A stretch of 64,000 bases of DNA, taken from assembly GCA_018806915.1 (NCBI GenBank), contig JAGKQI010000085.1, forward strand, positions 124,001 to 188,000, read 5' to 3'. The stretch's first letter is position 1. The number at the start of each line of letters is the position of its first letter. The DNA is from Phytophthora colocasiae (lineage: Eukaryota; Oomycota; Peronosporomycetes; Peronosporales; Peronosporaceae). The position numbers and the translations under genes were made by a program. The notes below the pieces were generated by a model. That model did not search any database. It worked only from the letters and a program-made list of their open reading frames with translations, and was not told the origin of the DNA. Below are positions 62,663-64,000 of this stretch, in pieces.

Positions 62663-63448
62663 ATGGAGCGCGCGCTGGGGGAACCGACGCTCGTGCTGTG
62701 CGACGTCTGTATGGACAGCAGAGAGCACGAGACGGAATGGATGAAGCTACGTAGTGGGGAAGACCAGGCACTGCTGGTGCGTGACGTGTGCGTGCGGCCA
62801 CGCTGTCCAAGACTACAAGTCCGTGGTCATTTGTGTGTCAATCATGGGCTGGAGCTGGAGCTCTCGTGGCAAGGCAACTATAGCGTCCGCGCATGCCATG
62901 GATGTCGCGTTAGCACGCTACAGATATACAGTGAGAAGAAGGACGTGTGGTTCATTCTAGAAGAGAATGAGTACACGAATAGCACTCATGGCGTTGAGCG
63001 CCGAGTTAAAACGCCCTCTGCTGATGCTTTAGAGGAATTGGAAGCGCCTCGAATCTCTTTGAAGGCTGGGAAAAGGCCAATTGGGCACAGGCAACGTCTT
63101 CGACGCAAGTCCAGCCGCTTTATCAAGCAGCACGTGCAGAAGGAGCAAATGCTCGCTTGGGAGTGGAGCTTGGGCAACTTGCCTCTGGAGAAGAGCAGAC
63201 ATCTCTGGAGAGATAACATGAAGCGTGTCGAGATGGAGAAAGATCCAGCTGCGTATTATGCAGCTATGAAGCCGCCAATGAAGGAAGTTCCTGATGTCAA
63301 TGCTCGGCCGGAGCCAACAGAGGTTTTCTGTGCCGTACTGGGATGCAATCGCTACGCTAAGACGGGTACTCACTGCCGCTTCCACTCGTCTGGGCCTCTC
63401 GTGTTTATTAAGCCTATTCTCAACAACAACACAGTCTCGAACAAATGA
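62663..63448 (+). CDS. Cys/His-rich zinc-binding protein, 261 aa
   Basis: I start at the ATG at 62663 (the frame upstream has no ATG). The N-terminal half has spaced Cys/His pairs (LCDVCMDSREH, CVRPRCPRLQVRGHLCVNHG, CHGCR), and the C-terminus has FCAVLGCNRYAKTGTHCRFHSSG, resembling short C-x-C-H zinc units of oomycete WRKY19-like proteins. A basic region (GHRQRLRRKSSRFIKQH) lies between. It is probably nuclear and nucleic-acid- or protein-binding. It is divergent from the SANT gene across about 278 bp. No precise family was assigned. Confidence 0.75.
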   Translation: MERALGEPTLVLCDVCMDSREHETEWMKLRSGEDQALLVRDVCVRPRCPRLQVRGHLCVNHGLELELSWQGNYSVRACHGCRVSTLQIYSEKKDVWFILEENEYTNSTHGVERRVKTPSADALEELEAPRISLKAGKRPIGHRQRLRRKSSRFIKQHVQKEQMLAWEWSLGNLPLEKSRHLWRDNMKRVEMEKDPAAYYAAMKPPMKEVPDVNARPEPTEVFCAVLGCNRYAKTGTHCRFHSSGPLVFIKPILNNNTVSNK

Positions 63449-63858
63449 AGAAAGTTACTGACGAAGAATTATGAAGGTGTAAGTCTACCTTACTGTTCGC
63501 CTGTTGGCTAATTGTTACTTAAGTTATGACTCGAAGTCGAGAAGAATGGCGAGGGAAGAGATGGTGTCAAGGTATACACGCATGAAGACATGGGACAAGA
63601 GTTGTGTGGGTTAGTTAATTAATTTAACTTTCGCCACCTTCTTGTATGTGGAGTATTCACGGTGTATCAAAAACTGCGTTGCTGACGAGCAACATGGCCA
63701 TGAATATGCGAGGTATCAAGGGGTATGGTAGATTATTATCAATATGCCGGTTCTGAATGACTTTACCACTACATCCCAACTCTGCTGACGTTCTCTTCAA
63801 ATTGTTGGAAGTTCATGTCGGAACAATACACATGAAAGATAACATCACACATCGTCAG
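63449..63858. other. Intergenic region
   Basis: Convergent 3' flanks of the zinc-binding and Gly-rich protein genes. No gene or repeat was recognised. Confidence 0.5.
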
Positions 63859-64000
63859 TCAGCGACGACGGTTGAAGCCTCCACCAAATGAATTGCCACC
63901 GCCAAAGCCACCTTGACCACTCGAGAACCCGTTGTTGCCAGCCTGACCGAAGTTTCCCATCGCCACGGCGCCTTGAACTCCGAATCCGCCAAACCCGTTG
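63859..64000 (-). CDS. Gly-rich protein C-terminus (partial)
   Basis: The minus strand from the right edge is open for 46 codons and ends with TGA at 63859. It encodes a Gly/Asn/Phe-rich tail (GGFGGGNSFGGGFNRRR at the end, FGQAGNNGF before). Such tails are typical of hnRNP-like RNA-binding proteins, with an RRM expected upstream outside the window. Family assignment is inference. Confidence 0.6.
   Translation of the reverse strand, partial: NGFGGFGVQGAVAMGNFGQAGNNGFSSGQGGFGGGNSFGGGFNRRR

Overview
The window looks like a chromosome segment from a plant-pathogenic oomycete, most likely Phytophthora or a close relative. Four things point there: short GT-AG introns of about 60-110 nt; a Crinkler (CRN) effector with the LQLFLAK motif; oomycete Inr/FPR core-promoter elements; and nuclear genes for mitochondrial and ciliary/zoospore proteins (PDH E1-beta, bL36m, CC2D2A) lying beside dense Ty3/Gypsy and MULE transposons. 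The species cannot be fixed from the sequence alone. The layout alternates compact intact gene blocks with repeat-rich, effector-bearing blocks.

Region 1 (1-4,100): the 5' part of a minus-strand Ty3/Gypsy element (A) that runs off the left edge. Its gag is damaged. The gag/pol overlap carries a canonical GGGAAAC -1 frameshift heptamer, after which pol stays open to the window edge.

Region 2 (4,113-17,809): a complete 13.7-kb Gypsy element (B), minus orientation, with 429-bp LTRs and a GTAC target duplication. In element sense it holds gag, an in-frame UGA followed by a possible pseudoknot, pol (PR-RT-RH-IN), a 544-codon antisense ORF and an env-position multi-membrane ORF. It sits on the core promoter of a small secreted-protein gene (17,847-18,410).

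Region 3 (18.4-23.0 kb): ordinary genes: an MDR dehydrogenase without a normal catalytic zinc site, a single-pass membrane protein, and mitochondrial PDH E1-beta.

Region 4 (23.2-39.8 kb): a LINE remnant and an intact CRN gene (minus strand). Next come a hairpin-rich repeat block and a 12.3-kb MULE with a 10-bp target duplication. The MULE transposase is fused to a ULP1-type SUMO-protease domain and is split by a nested 7.9-kb Gypsy (C) with identical LTRs. Gypsy C also has a long antisense ORF at its 3' end. Beyond the MULE lie an inverted, frameshifted second CRN copy and a decayed relative of the secreted-protein gene.

Region 5 (39.8-64 kb): a compact host block. It holds an ArfGAP, a five-exon polytopic membrane protein, a signal-peptide-bearing TTL-like protein with EGF and TM segments, bL36m, a 130-aa membrane protein, a Borealin-like protein, CC2D2A divergently paired with a peroxiredoxin-like protein lacking its catalytic Cys, a 2,820-aa two-SANT N-CoR/SMRT-like protein, a Cys-rich zinc-binding protein, and the C-terminus of a Gly-rich protein. 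No tRNA, rRNA or CRISPR array was seen.
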